The notes under the pieces were generated by a model. That model ran no database searches and had not been told where the DNA came from. It saw only the letters and a program-made list of their open reading frames with translations. A stretch of DNA of 64,000 bases from Anastatus disparis (taxonomy: Eukaryota > Arthropoda > Insecta > Hymenoptera > Eupelmidae): the NCBI GenBank assembly GCA_017163975.1, contig JAFFSR010000362.1:2919001-2983000 (forward strand), in the 5' to 3' direction. Positions within the stretch are counted from its first letter, which is position 1; every line of letters begins with the position of its first letter. Made by a program: the position numbers and the translations under genes. This document shows positions 41,644 to 54,886 of this stretch, in pieces.

Positions 41644-43314
41644 ATATATATAGTTGTAAGGAAAATTTTTACGACCAAACTCTTCCTCTTGTCTTCTTTT
41701 TTTCTTCCCTATACCGTATTTTGATCCTCATTTTTTTCCATTTCTTTTTACGTTAGTTTATGTTATTTTTGTCTCTTCCTTTTCTCTTCTTGTTTTCTTT
41801 CTCTTCTCTTCATTTCCTCTTCATTTTCTCCTCCCTCACTCCTCCTTAGAAAATCCTCAACTTTTTTCCGTTATTTCTACGTTATTTTATGTAATTTTAA
41901 CTCCTTCTCAGGTAATCCATCAGAAATCTTCAAATTTTTCGCTGTTTTTTTAACATTATTTTACGTTATTTTACCTTGTTTTAGCTCTTCCTTAACTTAT
42001 CCTCCTTGTTTCTCAATTCATGTGTAGAGACGATTAATTAAGTAACATATTAACTTATATCAGAATTTTTAATAATATCGGGACTAACGTTTTCATTAAA
42101 TTAAAAAAAATATTACCTGTTCATTTACTAATAAATTTTTACAGATAAATACTATTGCCTAAGCTAATGATGCTAAAGGGTAATCATATAGAATTTAATT
42201 AGAATAAAAATTTAATTTATATTGAAACATTTAATAACTTTTTTGATAATAAACAATTAATTAATAAACTATTTTTGTTTTATCTATATATACGACAAAA
42301 AAAGGGAAAAGATGATAAAACAAATGTCTTTGGTATGAAAAAGAGTATGCATGACATAAAATAAATCATATTGGTTCCTATCGGTAGATTACGTTATATG
42401 GCACTTTTCGTAGTGTTGACTTCCTCGTTTTAAAACGGAAATGAGATTATGCAGATTTGCTTCTAAGCTAATAGCTTATTTTTTGATGATAAAGCAGATA
42501 TTATCAACTCAAAAGAATTTTGTTATATTAATATTTTTCATATTATCTCTATTTCAATTTAAATAAACAAAATACGTACATTTCCTATAAAAAAATAAAT
42601 ATAACCTTATTCACATATAATTGTAAAATATACATTATTTACAACAAAATAAATTATGAATTCATCAAACAATAAATTTAGACACATATTATATTCAACA
42701 TCTCTATATAATTTATAGTTGTTAAACAATTCGATTTTTCTTTGATGATAAGTTTTAATATATTTCAGTCTTAGTTCTTCTTCTGTTAAGAATAAATTTT
42801 CAATAAAAATTTTTTTTTTTTTATTGACGTAAATATTAGATATTGTTTTATTTTGTGTTATCATTACAAAAAAGCGTGTAAAATTACAAATAAAGCTAAA
42901 ATACATAAAATACTTGAAATAGCCTTGCATATATAAAATTAAAATAGTACAGTATGATATCACAGTCATAAAACATAATAGAGATTATAATACTGTAATA
43001 GTAAGTCAATAAATTAAATAAAAGTGATATCACAGATAATACGAATAAATACACGTAAAGAGTATAAATAATATAATTAAAAATCAGTCTCAAATATCTA
43101 TCAGTCAAAAGAATTAAGTAAAATCAAGCGTGTAAAGAGCACAGTCGAAATATCAGCAGTATACAGTACAAGTCAAACTGATAAAAATATAATCATTCAC
43201 TCTATGCACACACATCCTACAATCACGCCAATAAATACAATCATGCCTTAAATCTATAAAAGGTACAACACATAATAAATTAACACATATGATATAGTCC
43301 GAAAATAATACTGT
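41644..43314. other. AT-rich sequence without a supported gene
   Basis: A T/C-rich tract lies at 41690-41880. A 120-codon minus-strand frame (42607-42969) is hydrophobic and AT-driven with no recognisable domain; I do not call it. Confidence 0.5.
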
Positions 43315-46130
43315 TTAATCGAGGTCAAGTAGATACCTCCTCAGAGCGGCTTTAAACCTGTTGATTGATGGAAGATTTTTCATATCAGCAGGCTGGGAGT
43401 TCGAAAAATGCTCACCTGGAAAGGATTTTTTTCCAGTCTCAGTACGCATGAAGGACACCGCGAAATCCTTAATTTCTCCCCTAGTGGCTACCCTAGGTAC
43501 ATATCTTGTAAAGAGACTCACTAGATACTCAAGAGTATTCATGCGCACGATTTTGTACATAAGTACAGCCATAAAATACTGTCTCCTTGAATCAGTACGC
43601 AGCCAACCAAGCGCAGCTCTATGAGGAGAGATATGATCGCCCATTCCTAAACCTAATACATATCTCACACATGAATTTTGTAGTCTTTGTAATCGTCTTC
43701 TCAACCCCTGCGAAGCATCGAGCAGAACTACTGAGCGGTAGTCGAGGTGCAGAAACAGCAAGGCGGCTGTTTATGCAGGGCCTCAGTGGTGCACCAACGA
43801 AAGAGCCGCAAACTATACATTATCCTATTAAATTTTTTAGTCACCGTATTAATGTGTGGCTTCCATGACAACTTAGCGTCAAGCACAACACCAGGGCTCG
43901 TAACGGTATCAGATAAAGATATGTCGACACCTCCCTCAAGCTCAATCGTTCTTGGCTCACCAGCATAAAAGTCATTAATAAATCGACTACTGCCAAAAAC
44001 GATCGCCTTAGTTTTGCTTGCATTTAATGTGAGAGAATCATTGACAGCCCATCCCGACACTGCCCTGGCCGCCCTTTGCATAATACGAATACCTTCTTCA
44101 GATGTTCATGAGGGACCTGAGTATAGATTTGGAGGTCATCAGCATATGATATGTGCTCGACGAAACAGGGGTCGAGCGTGTCACGGATGTTATTAATGTA
44201 AAGGCAAAACAAAAGAGGCCCCAGCACTGAACCCTTTGGAACTCCTAGATTGGTTGTTAGCAAATCCGAATCCTCTTTTAACTGTGTAGAAACCATTTGT
44301 TTTCTACCTGATAGATAGGAGCTAATCCACTCAAGTGCAGCCCCGGAAAACCCCATCGATCTAAGCCTCGCAAGCAATTTGGAGGGGGAAATCGTATCAA
44401 ATGCCTTACTAAAGTCAAATAGAAGTAATACCGTGGCAAGGTTCTTGTCAAGACCTGATATTATTTCGTCTGTAAGTTTAAGTATGGCAGTCTGCGTAGA
44501 ATGATGCTTTCTGAAGCCAGTCTGCAAAGAGTCAAGTATTTTGTATGTCATAAGATACTTTTGCAGTTGGTCGTGGGCAATCTTCTCGAGGACCTTTGAA
44601 TGGAAACATAATATTGCTAAGGGCCTCAAATCTTTAGGCATTTTTGGTGCAGGGCACTTCTTTAAAGGCACAATGCGTGCACGCTTCCAAAGGCAAGGGA
44701 AGACCCCCCGCGCAAAAGAGGAATTGAACAGAGTCACAAGATGCTCTCCGATAACCGGTAGTGCTTCAAGTATCACACTCTGCGGGATGCCATCCTCGCC
44801 ATAAGCCTGTGATGAAAAATGCGAAATCGCAAGGATTACATCATTAATATTAATTGGCTTAAAAGCAAAGCCACTCTCACTAAACTAAGAAAGAATCCTC
44901 TTACGTTCCGCAGTATCATCGTGTGGCGAGACTGACACCTCTGCATAATGTGCATTAAGCTCATCCGGAGTGAATCCATTCAAGTCCCCTTGAGGTCCGG
45001 ACAGGAGTCCCAGGTCTTTTAACTCCTTGCAGACATGACCTCTAGCAAAAGCATCGAACAGTCTATTATGATAATAATTTGTTTTAGCTTGTTTCGTCCG
45101 TTCGTCTATTGTTTTACGCAGTTGCAAAAATTTGGAGAGATATCGCTCCTCCTTCGTCCGTTTGAATCTACGATACGTGGCACCTCTCTTGTGCCGCATC
45201 TGCGACAACTCTTTATCTATCCAAGGAAATTCATCTTTACCAATTTTAAGTGTTTTTAGTTACGCTAGATTTTGTATTGCTGCCGTAAGGTTGTCACAGA
45301 GACAGCCAAGTGCAGATTCCGTGTCAACTGTACCAACTGTAAATGGCGTCGAATCACAGCCAGCCAAACTCTGTACCAATATGTTTGGACAGATGTCTTT
45401 ATAATTCCTATACTTAATCATTTTATTATCTGTCTTGATATGATTACATGAAATACATACATCAATTAAGTTGTGCCGACTGTGAAAATTCACTGGTAAG
45501 TTGCGTGCATCAAGAATTGTATCATTATTGTCCACAAAAATCAGGTTAATCCACGTGTGAGACGATGGAGCGTGATGCGTGGCACCGTGCTGAGCAAACT
45601 GTAATAAAAGCTCAGCCGACAATTTATTAATAAATTTGGCGTCACTGCTCTCGCGCAGGAGATCGGCATTCAGGTCTCCCATTATAATTTTGTGAGAGTA
45701 TTCAGAGGCGAAATTTCTTAAGTTATCCAAAAAATCGGTATTTCTCAAAATGGAAATTGCAGGAGGTCGATAAATAACAGAAACCAACACGGCTTCGGAG
45801 CTACCTAATTACACGGAACAAAAAATGTACTTAGGTACCTCCGGTTTACCTCTACTATGATTAGTTTGAGTATCCGAAGTAGCCATAATAGTGCACTTTA
45901 AATTATCTTTAATATATCAAGCAACTCCTCCACCACGCAAGTTTCTGTCCTGTCTGAATACTTAATACCCCTTGACCCGAATGACGTCATCCGATACAGA
46001 TGGACCCAGCCATGTCTCAGCCACTCCAAATATGTCGCAAGAAGGACCATCACTTAGAAACTCACGTACCTGCTTCATGTGAGCCCTCAACGAAGTCACA
46101 TTCAGAAAGCACGCTCGTAGTTCACCCCTC
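43315..46130 (-). pseudogene. LINE-A ORF2: endonuclease and reverse transcriptase
   Basis: The endonuclease start lies near 46130-45800 (LNVTSLRAHM, GVAETWLG) with breaks before 45790. The 45790-44024 stretch stays in one frame apart from stops at 45260-45262 and 44885-44887. The endonuclease has MGDLNADL and SHTWINLIFVD. RT has FSKAFDTI, GVPKGSVLGPLL (Lys for the usual Gln) and YADDLQIY near 44140. Frameshifts near 44050 and 43750 separate the last two segments, which carry the typical C-terminal HRLNFR/'SYVLGLG' type helices. Dead copy. Confidence 0.85.
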
Positions 46131-46534
46131 CTCCCTTTACGACTCTCAGAGGAGGCCCGGCGCAGTCATTGGGGAGAGGCCACATTCGACGTTACTCCAT
46201 TATTTGTACTTAATAATTGATTTGTCAACATATTTCCTTGAAGATCAGAGGCTTCATTATTATCACATATATTATTATTGCACTTAATATTCGATGGAGT
46301 TTCAGAATTTTTATTAGTTACATTTACACCGTTTTCTAATTTCTTACTATCTGTCAATAAATTACCTAAGTCATTTTTATTAAAAAAAATTGTGTGCTCT
46401 CTCCTCTTTCTCCCTCCTCACCAGAAATTTGCTATGTCTGTGCCAAACAAATTCAAAGCCTTTTTCTTTGGCATACTTTTTTGATTTTTTAAAACTAACA
46501 TATTTTTCTTTAGGCAAAAATTCATTAATAAATA

Positions 46535-48192
46535 TTAAGCCGCGGCGTTTGATGGCTGGAAGACTGCCAAGGAGGGAGGGATTGAGATCCGCTGTTGAAA
46601 AAGCTGTGAACTGTCGTTTTCGAACACTTTTTTCACCAGGTCCTCCTCAGAAAGTCTAACCAGCAATGAGAACGGACTTCTCGAGCCGCCACTGTTCCCA
46701 CGATCTATAGACACCTCATTTACATCTTCATGTTTAGCGATTTTCTTAACTGAAATTACATTTGTACGCTTGATTGTCGGGAGAATGGTACCAAGAACGG
46801 CACAGGCGTAATCATCCGGCACAACATTAACTGCTGAACAGTCAAACTTGCCAGAGATCACCAATGCACCACCCCCAGAGCTACACTCTGTCTCAACTTG
46901 ACGAGGTGCCTCATCACTAATTACAGCATAAGTATGTGGTGTTTGTGTAATTTCTACTAATTTAGATGTGTGCAATGTATGCTCATTCATTCCCGTGAGA
47001 TCCGCGACGGCCTGCGCGACGCCAGCTACCCCGGTCATAAGGTCGAGGAAATCCTTTTTTTTAATGCGACGTTTCGGACTTTTTTTATAACCGTGGCTAA
47101 GTTCTTTCTCAGGCTTAGAACAACAAAATTTAAAATAACAAATGCTACTACATTATAGAGCAAGTCAAATTCGAAAAACGCCAATAATTACGAAGTCATC
47201 AAAAATATTAAAACGGGCTTTCAATTGCAAATGGTCAAATTCATCCAGTTCACGGCTATAAAAAAAGTCCGAAACGTCGCATTAAATAAAAGAAAGGAAT
47301 TTTTTTGCTCAATCAGTCCGAGTTTTGTGTTGGTGTTTTATTTCTGATTATATCAACCTATATACTTGAGCACTTATTCATTCTATAAACGAAGAAATCC
47401 TTGTCCACTCCGTGACACTCGTTGTTAAGAAAAGTTTGAATATTATCAAATTCACTATTAATCGTTTTATTATATGTTTCAATTTTATTATTTAGAGCGG
47501 ACGAAAAATTCCTTTCCGAAGTGACTATTATTTCTCTAAGTTTGCGATTTTCCTCGAACAGCTGCATCTGCTCACTTTCTAATTTTTTAATAAATTCATT
47601 TTGTGTTTCAATTTTGGACACAATATCCCGCAGGCCCTTGTCAAAATTTTTAAATTGGCTCTCAAAAGCCAAAAGTCGATCAAAAGAATTAGAGATTTTG
47701 TCAAGCCTGCCAGATAGTGCGCCCTCTAGAGCAGATACAGCTGTCTGCAATGAGGAAGAATCTAAGTCACCTCGGTCTACATCAAAATTATTTTTCTTGA
47801 AATTATTACTATTATTATTATTCGGGGCAGCATGCACAGCGCCACCCAATTTCTTATCAGATAAATGTATACTAATTTTACTTCTCCGTCCATCCGCCGT
47901 GGAACCGCTGTTGTTGGCCAAAGTAGTTTTCACTCTTTCAGGCTGCGTCAGAGAGGTGTTGACGAGCGGTCTTTGAAACTCCATTGGCCTTGATGCTTCC
48001 ACCGGCAGACGACGATAAATTATTTTTTATTTTTTCCGTGCACCTTTTGCATTCATATTTTGTTCCATTTTCCATTTTTGAACGAGTCATGCATTTCGCA
48101 TGACAGCGCTGCCGGCACGTGAAACACAAATGGAGCTTCGCCATGCCACATTTATCATTAGTGGATAGCTTACAGATCGCACAACTGTCCAT
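46535..48192 (-). pseudogene. LINE-A ORF1: PHD-type zinc finger, coiled coil, C-terminal domain
   Basis: From 48192 downwards: C-x2-C-x9-C...CFTCRQRCHAKC...C-x2-C, a PHD-like finger; then a Ser/Asn linker (overlap and frame change near 48000), a coiled coil to about 47358, and after a damaged stretch and a MITE the segment 47038-46535 (ALVISGKFDCSAVNVV...). A PHD-like finger in ORF1 is known from CR1-group LINEs. Broken by frameshifts, stops and the MITE. Confidence 0.65.
47064..47282. mobile_element. 219-bp MITE in LINE-A ORF1, TA target
   Basis: Ends ATGCGACGTTTCGGACTTTT and its reverse complement, TIRs of about 33 bp with one mismatch; TA at 47062-47063 and 47283-47284. No coding. Tc1/mariner-type target. 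Confidence 0.85.
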
Positions 48193-48235
48193 AACTTTGA
48201 CCCCTTGTGTACACTACAGCAACTAAAACTAACCT

Positions 48236-49290
48236 CCTTATAGGGTAAGGTAGACTTCTATCTTATTGGTCGGAGAGTAGATTAAAAAATTAGCCACCAG
48301 GATCTCTGCCTGCAGATGAAATTTGCCTCCCGACTTACCTTAAAACTGTAAAAATTCTATCCTCCAAAGCTCAGCTCCTTGATGTAAATTGCGAGATAAA
48401 ATGCAAGGACCGCTAATAAAACCAATGATTTATAGCTGAAACGGTGCCTTGCAAATTGAACGTGCAAGAATCTGTAAGACAAACGCCCTAAGGCACAAAA
48501 ATGCAGTACCAGAGCAAAAATAACAAGAGTGAGAAATAAAATGTGTTTAACTACTTACAGATGGAGGGAGAAGTAGTATTTTACACATAGTACTTTCTAT
48601 AACATTTTTTTTTCTCTTTTAGTAACCATTCTGAAAATAAAATAGTTTACTGAAATTATTATTTTAATTATATTTTGTTGATGAAAAAATAAAATTATAA
48701 ACTTACGATATTTATTATTAATTTACAGCTGATGATATAATTGCTAAATTATAATTTTCCAAAAATTTACAAATTTTCAGTAAAAAATAATAATTTTTGC
48801 ACAAACATTATTTTTAAGATGATACGATTAATAATAGTCCAAAAATACAAATTATTTAACCTCAAATATTTTGTTAATTCTAATATTTTTTAAATTCACA
48901 CTTTATCAGATTTAACTAATTCGAAATGTAATCAAAGAAAAAAAAATTAAAAATATATTTTCTTTTAATTTATTATTGTTTTTACTTCAAACTTCAATTG
49001 ATTTAACTTTCTTAAACTTTAATTAACAGAAGAAAAATATTAAAAAATCTTTAAAAAACTATTGATTAGAACTTAACTATTATTTTTTGAAACAAACGCT
49101 ACCTTGTCAATTACAATAAAAATTCAATTTAAATTCAAATAAAGAATAATTTTTTTAATAATAAACAATTAGTTAATGACTTATTAACTTAAATCATAAC
49201 TCTTAATTAAGTCTAGACTAATATTACTACTATTATATTAAAGTGAAGAATAAGAACTTTTTTTTCTTACGTGAATATCTTTTGCATTAT
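48236..49290. other. No gene seen
   Basis: About 350 bp of mixed sequence followed by AT-rich sequence with poly(A)/poly(T) words. Confidence 0.5.
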
Positions 49291-49445
49291 TGTCACATAC
49301 ACACGTACAGCATTAACATATGCATACACACATACACATACATACATACACATTCACACATATACACATACACACATTAACACATATACACGTATACACA
49401 TACCCAAACACTTACTCATATATACACACACATATACACAATATC
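49291..49445. repeat. (ACACAT)n-type microsatellite
   Basis: Degenerate ACACATACAC repeats; open frames here are repeat-encoded His/Thr/Ile strings. Confidence 0.85.
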
Positions 49446-49598
49446 CGTCACTCAATCCCTTCGTCTCCGTCTCTCCGTCTCCCTCCTTCCATCTCTATCT
49501 CCGTCTCTCTGTCTCTGTCTCTCTGTCTCTGTTTCTCCGTCTCCGTCTCTCCGTTGCCGTCTCCATCTCTCTGTCTCTCCGTCTCTCTCTCTCTCTCA
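49446..49598. repeat. CT-rich minisatellite, left block
   Basis: Degenerate CCGTCTCT units. The same kind of repeat resumes at 61090 after LINE-B, suggesting one original block. Confidence 0.8.
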
Positions 49599-50079
49599 AA
49601 GCGTAAGTAGCGCCACGTACGATTTTGTTGCTCCTCTTATATTTGGTTTTAATATTGTTTTTTGTACTCTTTAAAGAGTACTTTTTTGCAGGAAGCCGTC
49701 CTAGTACGAGTCCTGTAAGCCTGTGCTGCTATTCTGCTGCATTTTTTGCTGCGATTGGGACTCTGGACGACTTTCTCAACGCTACTGAGTTTAACGGCTG
49801 ACTATATATTGCCTTGCTGTTTTGTCGTCTGATTGCTGCTGATCTTGCTGTTGTATTCAGCTAATTTATTTTATCTGAGCTTGGTGCAGTGTTGGGCAGT
49901 GCTTATTGTGCTACTGGTGGTGCATTGTGTTGAGAGGTGGCTGGAACTCAGTGCAATTTGTGTATATTTGCGGTGTGCATTCTATTTTAGCTGGCTTCTA
50001 TTATTGGCGCCATTATACTGTCTGTCTCTTTCTTACTCTCTATAAACTGTCACCATTGCGCACAACACACCGAGTTGTA

Positions 50080-50123
<44 letters not shown>

Positions 50124-50939
50124 CAATATATACTCTATTCTCCCTTATCAGGTACTATTTTTGGGGCGTGGTACAGTGTTGTGGTGCACTTCAGAGGTGC
50201 ATTAATTTGAGTAGTGACTAAGGGATTTGTTGGTGCATGTGCATATTTGTGTGCTTTTTGCCTTAGCTTGTCTCTTTAGGCGGCAAAACAATATATCCAT
50301 CTCTTTCTCTTGCCTTGCAAAGTGTCGCCATTGCACACGGCACGCTACCTCGTGGCATAAATCTTTCTCTTTCTCTCTCATTGATTGTTGCTGCTCTTAC
50401 ATTCTGTCTCTCTCTGCACTATCTGTGAACACGGCCGATAGTGGTGAGGCTTTCTGATAGTGGTAACTACTGCATGTCATGCAATCTATGCCCACAGTAC
50501 TGGTATCTCTTTCTGCTATTACATCATAATTATCATCGTCTCGACAGGTATAAAGTTTGCTATTAAGATTGCTCTCCACTAACCACCATCTCTTTATATC
50601 TATATACCTTCGAAATATTTTTAACATTAAGGTTGCTGTCCACCTCTTGGTATCTCTTTATATATTATCTGTGCATTATATTTTATATATTATTAAGGTT
50701 GTTCTCCACTATCTACTATTGCTTTTTACTACTTTTAAACTTTTATACCTTTACACTCTTATAGTAATCCTGTACATTGGGCTTGCTCTCCACTACTCGG
50801 TACCACTACATAGTATTACTTTATACCGTATACCTTATCTGCATTCTATATTAAGGTCGCTCTTCACTGCCTAACATCTTTTTGTATATAAATTATCTTC
50901 ATATTTTAAGACTCTTCTATACTTTAATTAAACTTAATT

Positions 50940-51974
50940 ATGCCATCGCATTGCACCAAGTGTCTTAAATCTTTTACTCATACTTCCAAGCCGCTAGTCT
51001 GTGATCGCTGTGCCAGTTCTTATCATAGTGGCTGTGCTAAACTTGTTGCTGTTATGTCGGACCAGGGAGGAAAGTTGAATGTGTGCAGTGCATGTATTGC
51101 AGCTGCCAATTCTGAAGCTGCCAATGCTGAACGCTCGCGCTCTCGTACGAGTTCTGTTGGATCTGCTGCTTCTGTCTATTCTTCACTTGGAAAAACGCCT
51201 ACTCCTACACCGGCTGAGATGCAGAGTCAGGAAATGTTGGCCACGATTCTCTCGAAGATGGAGAAGCTTAATAAATTGGATGGCATAGAAGAGAAAATCA
51301 CTTCTGTTGGCTCTTAACTCACTGCTATAGACAGCAGATTCACCGCTTTTGAGAGTCGTGTAAGCACTCTGTCCACTACATTTGAAGAGCGTTTTAACTC
51401 AAATGAGTCTAGACTCGATAGGGTCTGTCGGTTTGAGCTCTTAGGCGACCTAAAACATCATCTGATAAGATGTCGGATTATGCTATACTGAATGAGACTC
51501 TGGTACAATCTGCATCAGCTCCTGCATCTGTGCAGCAGCGTGCTCATCTGTCAGATATAGTACCGCTGCTCGTTACGCTTCGCTCTCTAACAACTGCTCG
51601 TTACGCTTCGCTCTCCAACAACTGCTCGTTCTTTCATCAGTGCTAAGATCAAGAAGGGTAAACTGCATACAACTATGATTCATGATCACCTACTGGATGG
51701 AGTTAAGACCGTCGACTCGCTTACACCTGCTCCGATCAATATTAATGAGTATCTCCTTTCATCACTTTATCAACTGAAGCTCCGAGTGCTCTCTAAGGCA
51801 AAGGATAAGAGGTACAATTTCATCACTTTTGTGAGAGATGGAAGGCTGAATGTGCGTAAGGAGAAGAGTGATGTACCAGTTAAGATCACTTCTGATGCTG
51901 ATTCGGAGGTTTTTTTATTGAAGATTTTGCCTATATCAGCCGAGACCGAAACGACCTCTTGCCTGTGGTGTTGA
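50940..51974 (+). pseudogene. LINE-B ORF1: PHD-like finger, coiled coil, C-terminal domain
   Basis: ATG 50940 begins with CTKCLKSF...CDRCASSYHSGC...CSAC, a PHD-like zinc finger. A Ser-rich linker and a coiled coil (METLKIEKL-like heptads, ILSKMEKLNKL) follow. TAA at 51315-51317 interrupts it; the same frame continues as coiled coil to about 51480, then frames change. A 31-bp tandem duplication (CTGCTCGTTACGCTTCGCTC, about 51570-51630) is one lesion. The last part, 51640-51974, is basic and reads as the C-terminal RNA-binding region. Same architecture as LINE-A ORF1. Confidence 0.65.
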
Positions 51975-52028
51975 GATAAGTCCATTCTCTATTCCTTCCC
52001 AGCCTAAACTTTATTCTCTACTAACAGA

Positions 52029-52624
52029 ATGGCCTCATCTTCCAATTATAATTGTTGCACTGCTAAGAATGGTCTAAGGGTCTGTCATTTCAATGCTAAC
52101 TCTATTAGAGCACACATTGGGATGATTAGACTCTTCTGGGCTTCTCGCCCCTATTTTCACGTGATAGCTGTAACTGAGACCAAATTGGACCATGTTGTTG
52201 ATTCTCTGATTGCCTTGGATGAATATGTGCTTTTTAGGCGGAATCGTAACACTAGAGGCGGTGGTGTTGCACTATTTATTCATAAGTCACTTACTTCTGT
52301 GTGTCTTTGTTCTTCTACAGGTAGCTGGAGTGGTAAGCCTGGTTTACCAGAATATCTCTTTTGTGGAGTCAATTCTTCTGACTTGGCTTCGCCCATCTTT
52401 GTTGGTGTGGTTTCATGCCTCCACATGCTCCATTCTTGGCTAATACTGAATTTATACCAGACTAAACATCTTTTATTCATAACTATAGCACAAAGGTAAT
52501 CTGAGGTGATTTTAATACCAATTTATGTATTGATACTGATGATACCATATTTCTTAAGAGCCTGATTTAAGAAAATGCTCTCTTTTCTGTACCATATGGT
52601 TCAACGCATCATACTTCTTCATCT
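52029..52624 (+). pseudogene. LINE-B ORF2, endonuclease N-terminal part
   Basis: ATG 52029; endonuclease motifs FNANSIRAH and AVTETKLD (catalytic Asn and Glu) and RGGGVALFIH. The frame breaks after about 52400 and the domain resumes in another frame up to the TIR element at 52625. Continues at 58572. Confidence 0.75.
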
Positions 52625-52739
52625 CCCACACAGCATGAAATATTGCAGTGAAACTTTCACTGGAATATTGTGCTGAAATATTGTCACAAGATTGCAGCAA
52701 TCTTGTCTTAACATTGCTAAGAGGTTTCATGAAACATTT

Positions 52740-54430
52740 CAGTGTGATATTGCTGCAAACTTGCTACAAGGTTACAGAAAATAATTCAAGCAATATTGCA
52801 AGGAACCTTTCATGAAAGATTGCAGCGAGGTTTCTGCAAGGTTTTATAAAACATTTCATGAAATATTGCAAGAAACCTTTCATGAAAGGTTGCAGCGAGG
52901 TTTCTGCAAGATTTTAGAAACAATTCATGAAATATTGCAAGAAAACTTTCATGACATGTTTCAGCGAGGTTTCCAGCAAGATTTAGAAAACATTTCATAG
53001 AATATTGCAAGAAACCTTTCATGAAAAGTTGCAGCGAGGTTTCTGAAAGATTTTAGGAATATTTCATGAAATATTGCAAGAAACCTTTTATGAAAGGTTG
53101 CATAAAGGTTTCCAGCGAAATTAAGAAAACATTTTATAAAATATTGCAAGGAACCTTTCATGAAAGGTTGCAGCAAGGTTTCTGCAAGATTTTAGAAATA
53201 TTTCATGAAATTTCGCAAGAAACCTTTCATGAAAGATTGCAGCGAGGTTTCTGTAAGATTTTAGAAATATTTCATGAAATATTGCAAGAAAACTTTCACG
53301 AAAGGTTACAGCGAGGTTTTCAGCACGATTTAGAAATTATTTCATGGAATATTGCAAGAAACCTTTCATGAAAGGTTGCAGCGAGGTTTCTGCAAGATTT
53401 TAGAAATATTTCATGAAATATTGCAAGAAACCTTTCGTGAAAGGTTGCAGCGAGGTTTCTGTAAGATTTTAGAAACATTTCATGAAATATTGGACGAAAA
53501 CTTTCACGACATTTTTCAGCGAGGTTTTCAGCAAAATTTAGAAAACATTTCATGGAATATTGCAAGGAACCTTTCATGAAAAGTTGCAGCAAGTTTTCTG
53601 CAAGATTTTAGAAATATTTCATGAAATATTGCAAGAAACCTTTCATGAAAGGTTGCAGCGCGGTTTCTGTAAGACTTTAAAAACATTTCATGAAATATTG
53701 CAAGAAAACTTTTATTACATGTTCCAGCGGGATTTTCAGCAAGATTTAGACAACATTTTGATAGAATATTGCATCAAACTTTCTATGAAAGATTGCAGCG
53801 AGCTTTCTGCAAGATTTTAGAAACATTTTATAAAATATTGCAAGAAACCTTTCACGAAAGGTTGCAGCGAGGTTTCTGCAAGATTCTAAAAACATTTCAT
53901 GAAATATTACAAGAAACCTTTCACGAAAGGTTTCAGCGAGTTTTCCAGCAAGAATTGGGGAACTTTTCATGGAATGTTGCAAGAAACCTTTCATGAAAGA
54001 TTGCAGCGAGGTTCCTGCAAGATTTTAGATACATTTTATGAAATATTGCAAGAAACCTTTCATGAAAGGTTTCAGTGAGGTTCCTAGCAAGATTTGGGGA
54101 ACATTTTACGAAATATCACAAGAGACCTTTGATGAAAGGTTGCAGCAAGGTTCGTGCAAGATTTTAGAAACATTTTACGAAATATTGCAAGATACCTTTT
54201 ATGAAAGGTTTCAACGAGGTTTTCAGCAAAATTTGATGAATATTTTATGAAATATTACGAGGTATATTTTGTTAAAAGTTGCAGTAAGATTTCTGCAAGG
54301 TTTTTGGCAAGATTTCTAAGATATCACAAAAAATATTGCTATGTACATTTCGCCAATGGTTATTACCATATTTTTGGCAATCTTTATAAAATATTCCAGA
54401 AAAGCGTTTCACAAAAAGTATCAGCAAAGT
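52740..54430. repeat. Tandem array, 69-70-bp unit in trimeric higher-order pattern
   Basis: About two dozen copies of a unit built on TTGCAAGAAACCTTTCATGA. Two related variants exist: A (GGTTTCTGCAAGATTTTAG) and B (GGTTTTCAGCAAGATTTAG). B occurs near 52970, 53110, 53318, 53523, 53730, 53940, 54080 and 54220. The middle of the array is therefore A-A-B with a period of about 207 bp and the edges A-B with 140 bp. Because 69 is a multiple of three, open frames arise on both strands; they are not genes. Confidence 0.85.
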
Positions 54431-54734
54431 TTCATGAATAATTTCAAAATGTAATTGCAGCAAACCTTTCATAAACAGTTTCAGCAATAATTCCGCAAGT
54501 TTTTATAAAAGATTCTAAGAGTAGTCCAGATTCGCTGTTCTTGTCTTATATTTGGTTTCCTGTTATTTACTCAAGTATTTATTGCTGTAGTTGTATTGTA
54601 AACGGGAAGTTGAGCGCAATAAGTATGCTATTATTATAAATATTTATGCGTAGGGTAAAAAAATCCATCGAATTGTTATTGAAAAAAGTAAAGAACGCAT
54701 AAATATTAGAAACAAAACCTTTTATTTCAATATA
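54431..54734. repeat. Inner arm of the TIR element
   Basis: Includes sequence around 54545-54655 (GTTGAGCGCAATA..., TTTACTCAAGTATTTATTG) that is inverted relative to 57828-57965. Confidence 0.55.
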
Positions 54735-54738
54735 TTAA

Positions 54739-54886
54739 CCTTTTAAGGACGGGACTGGTCGATATATCGACCACTCAAGTATCATAATATTTTTGAGTGT
54801 TTTAACATAATATTATCCTCAAAATCACTCAAAAATATTATGATACTTAAGTGGTCGATATATCGACCAGTCCCGTCCTTAAAAGG
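54739..54886. mobile_element. 148-bp piggyBac-type MITE
   Basis: TTAA flanks both ends (54735-54738, 54887-54890). Termini CCTTTTAAGGACGGGACTGG and reverse complement, near-perfect inverted arms of about 60 bp meeting in a short loop. TTAA with CCY-starting TIRs is diagnostic for piggyBac-mobilised elements. Confidence 0.92.

Larger units (their letters stand above)
43315..48235 (-). mobile_element. LINE-A: decayed CR1/Jockey-group non-LTR retrotransposon, minus strand
   Basis: Minus-strand order: PHD-like zinc finger and coiled coil (ORF1), AP endonuclease, RT, C-terminal region. It carries multiple stops and frameshifts and a MITE at 47064-47282. Exact element ends are not resolved; no clear poly(A) or target duplication is visible. 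Confidence 0.85.

Noticed and set aside
42607..42969. 120-codon minus-strand frame
   Set aside because: Hydrophobic AT-driven composition, no motif and no neighbouring gene signal.
43361..43968. Plus-strand frames over LINE-A
   Set aside because: Antisense shadows of the LINE reverse transcriptase C-terminal region.
49271..49610. Frames encoding His/Thr or Ser/Leu-rich strings, also at 61035-61536
   Set aside because: Translated microsatellite and CT-rich minisatellite.
52812..54487. Many overlapping open frames on both strands with FHERLQRGFCKIL-like repeats
   Set aside because: They are produced by the 69-bp tandem unit, which is a multiple of three; each breaks at the 70-bp unit. No independent coding signal.
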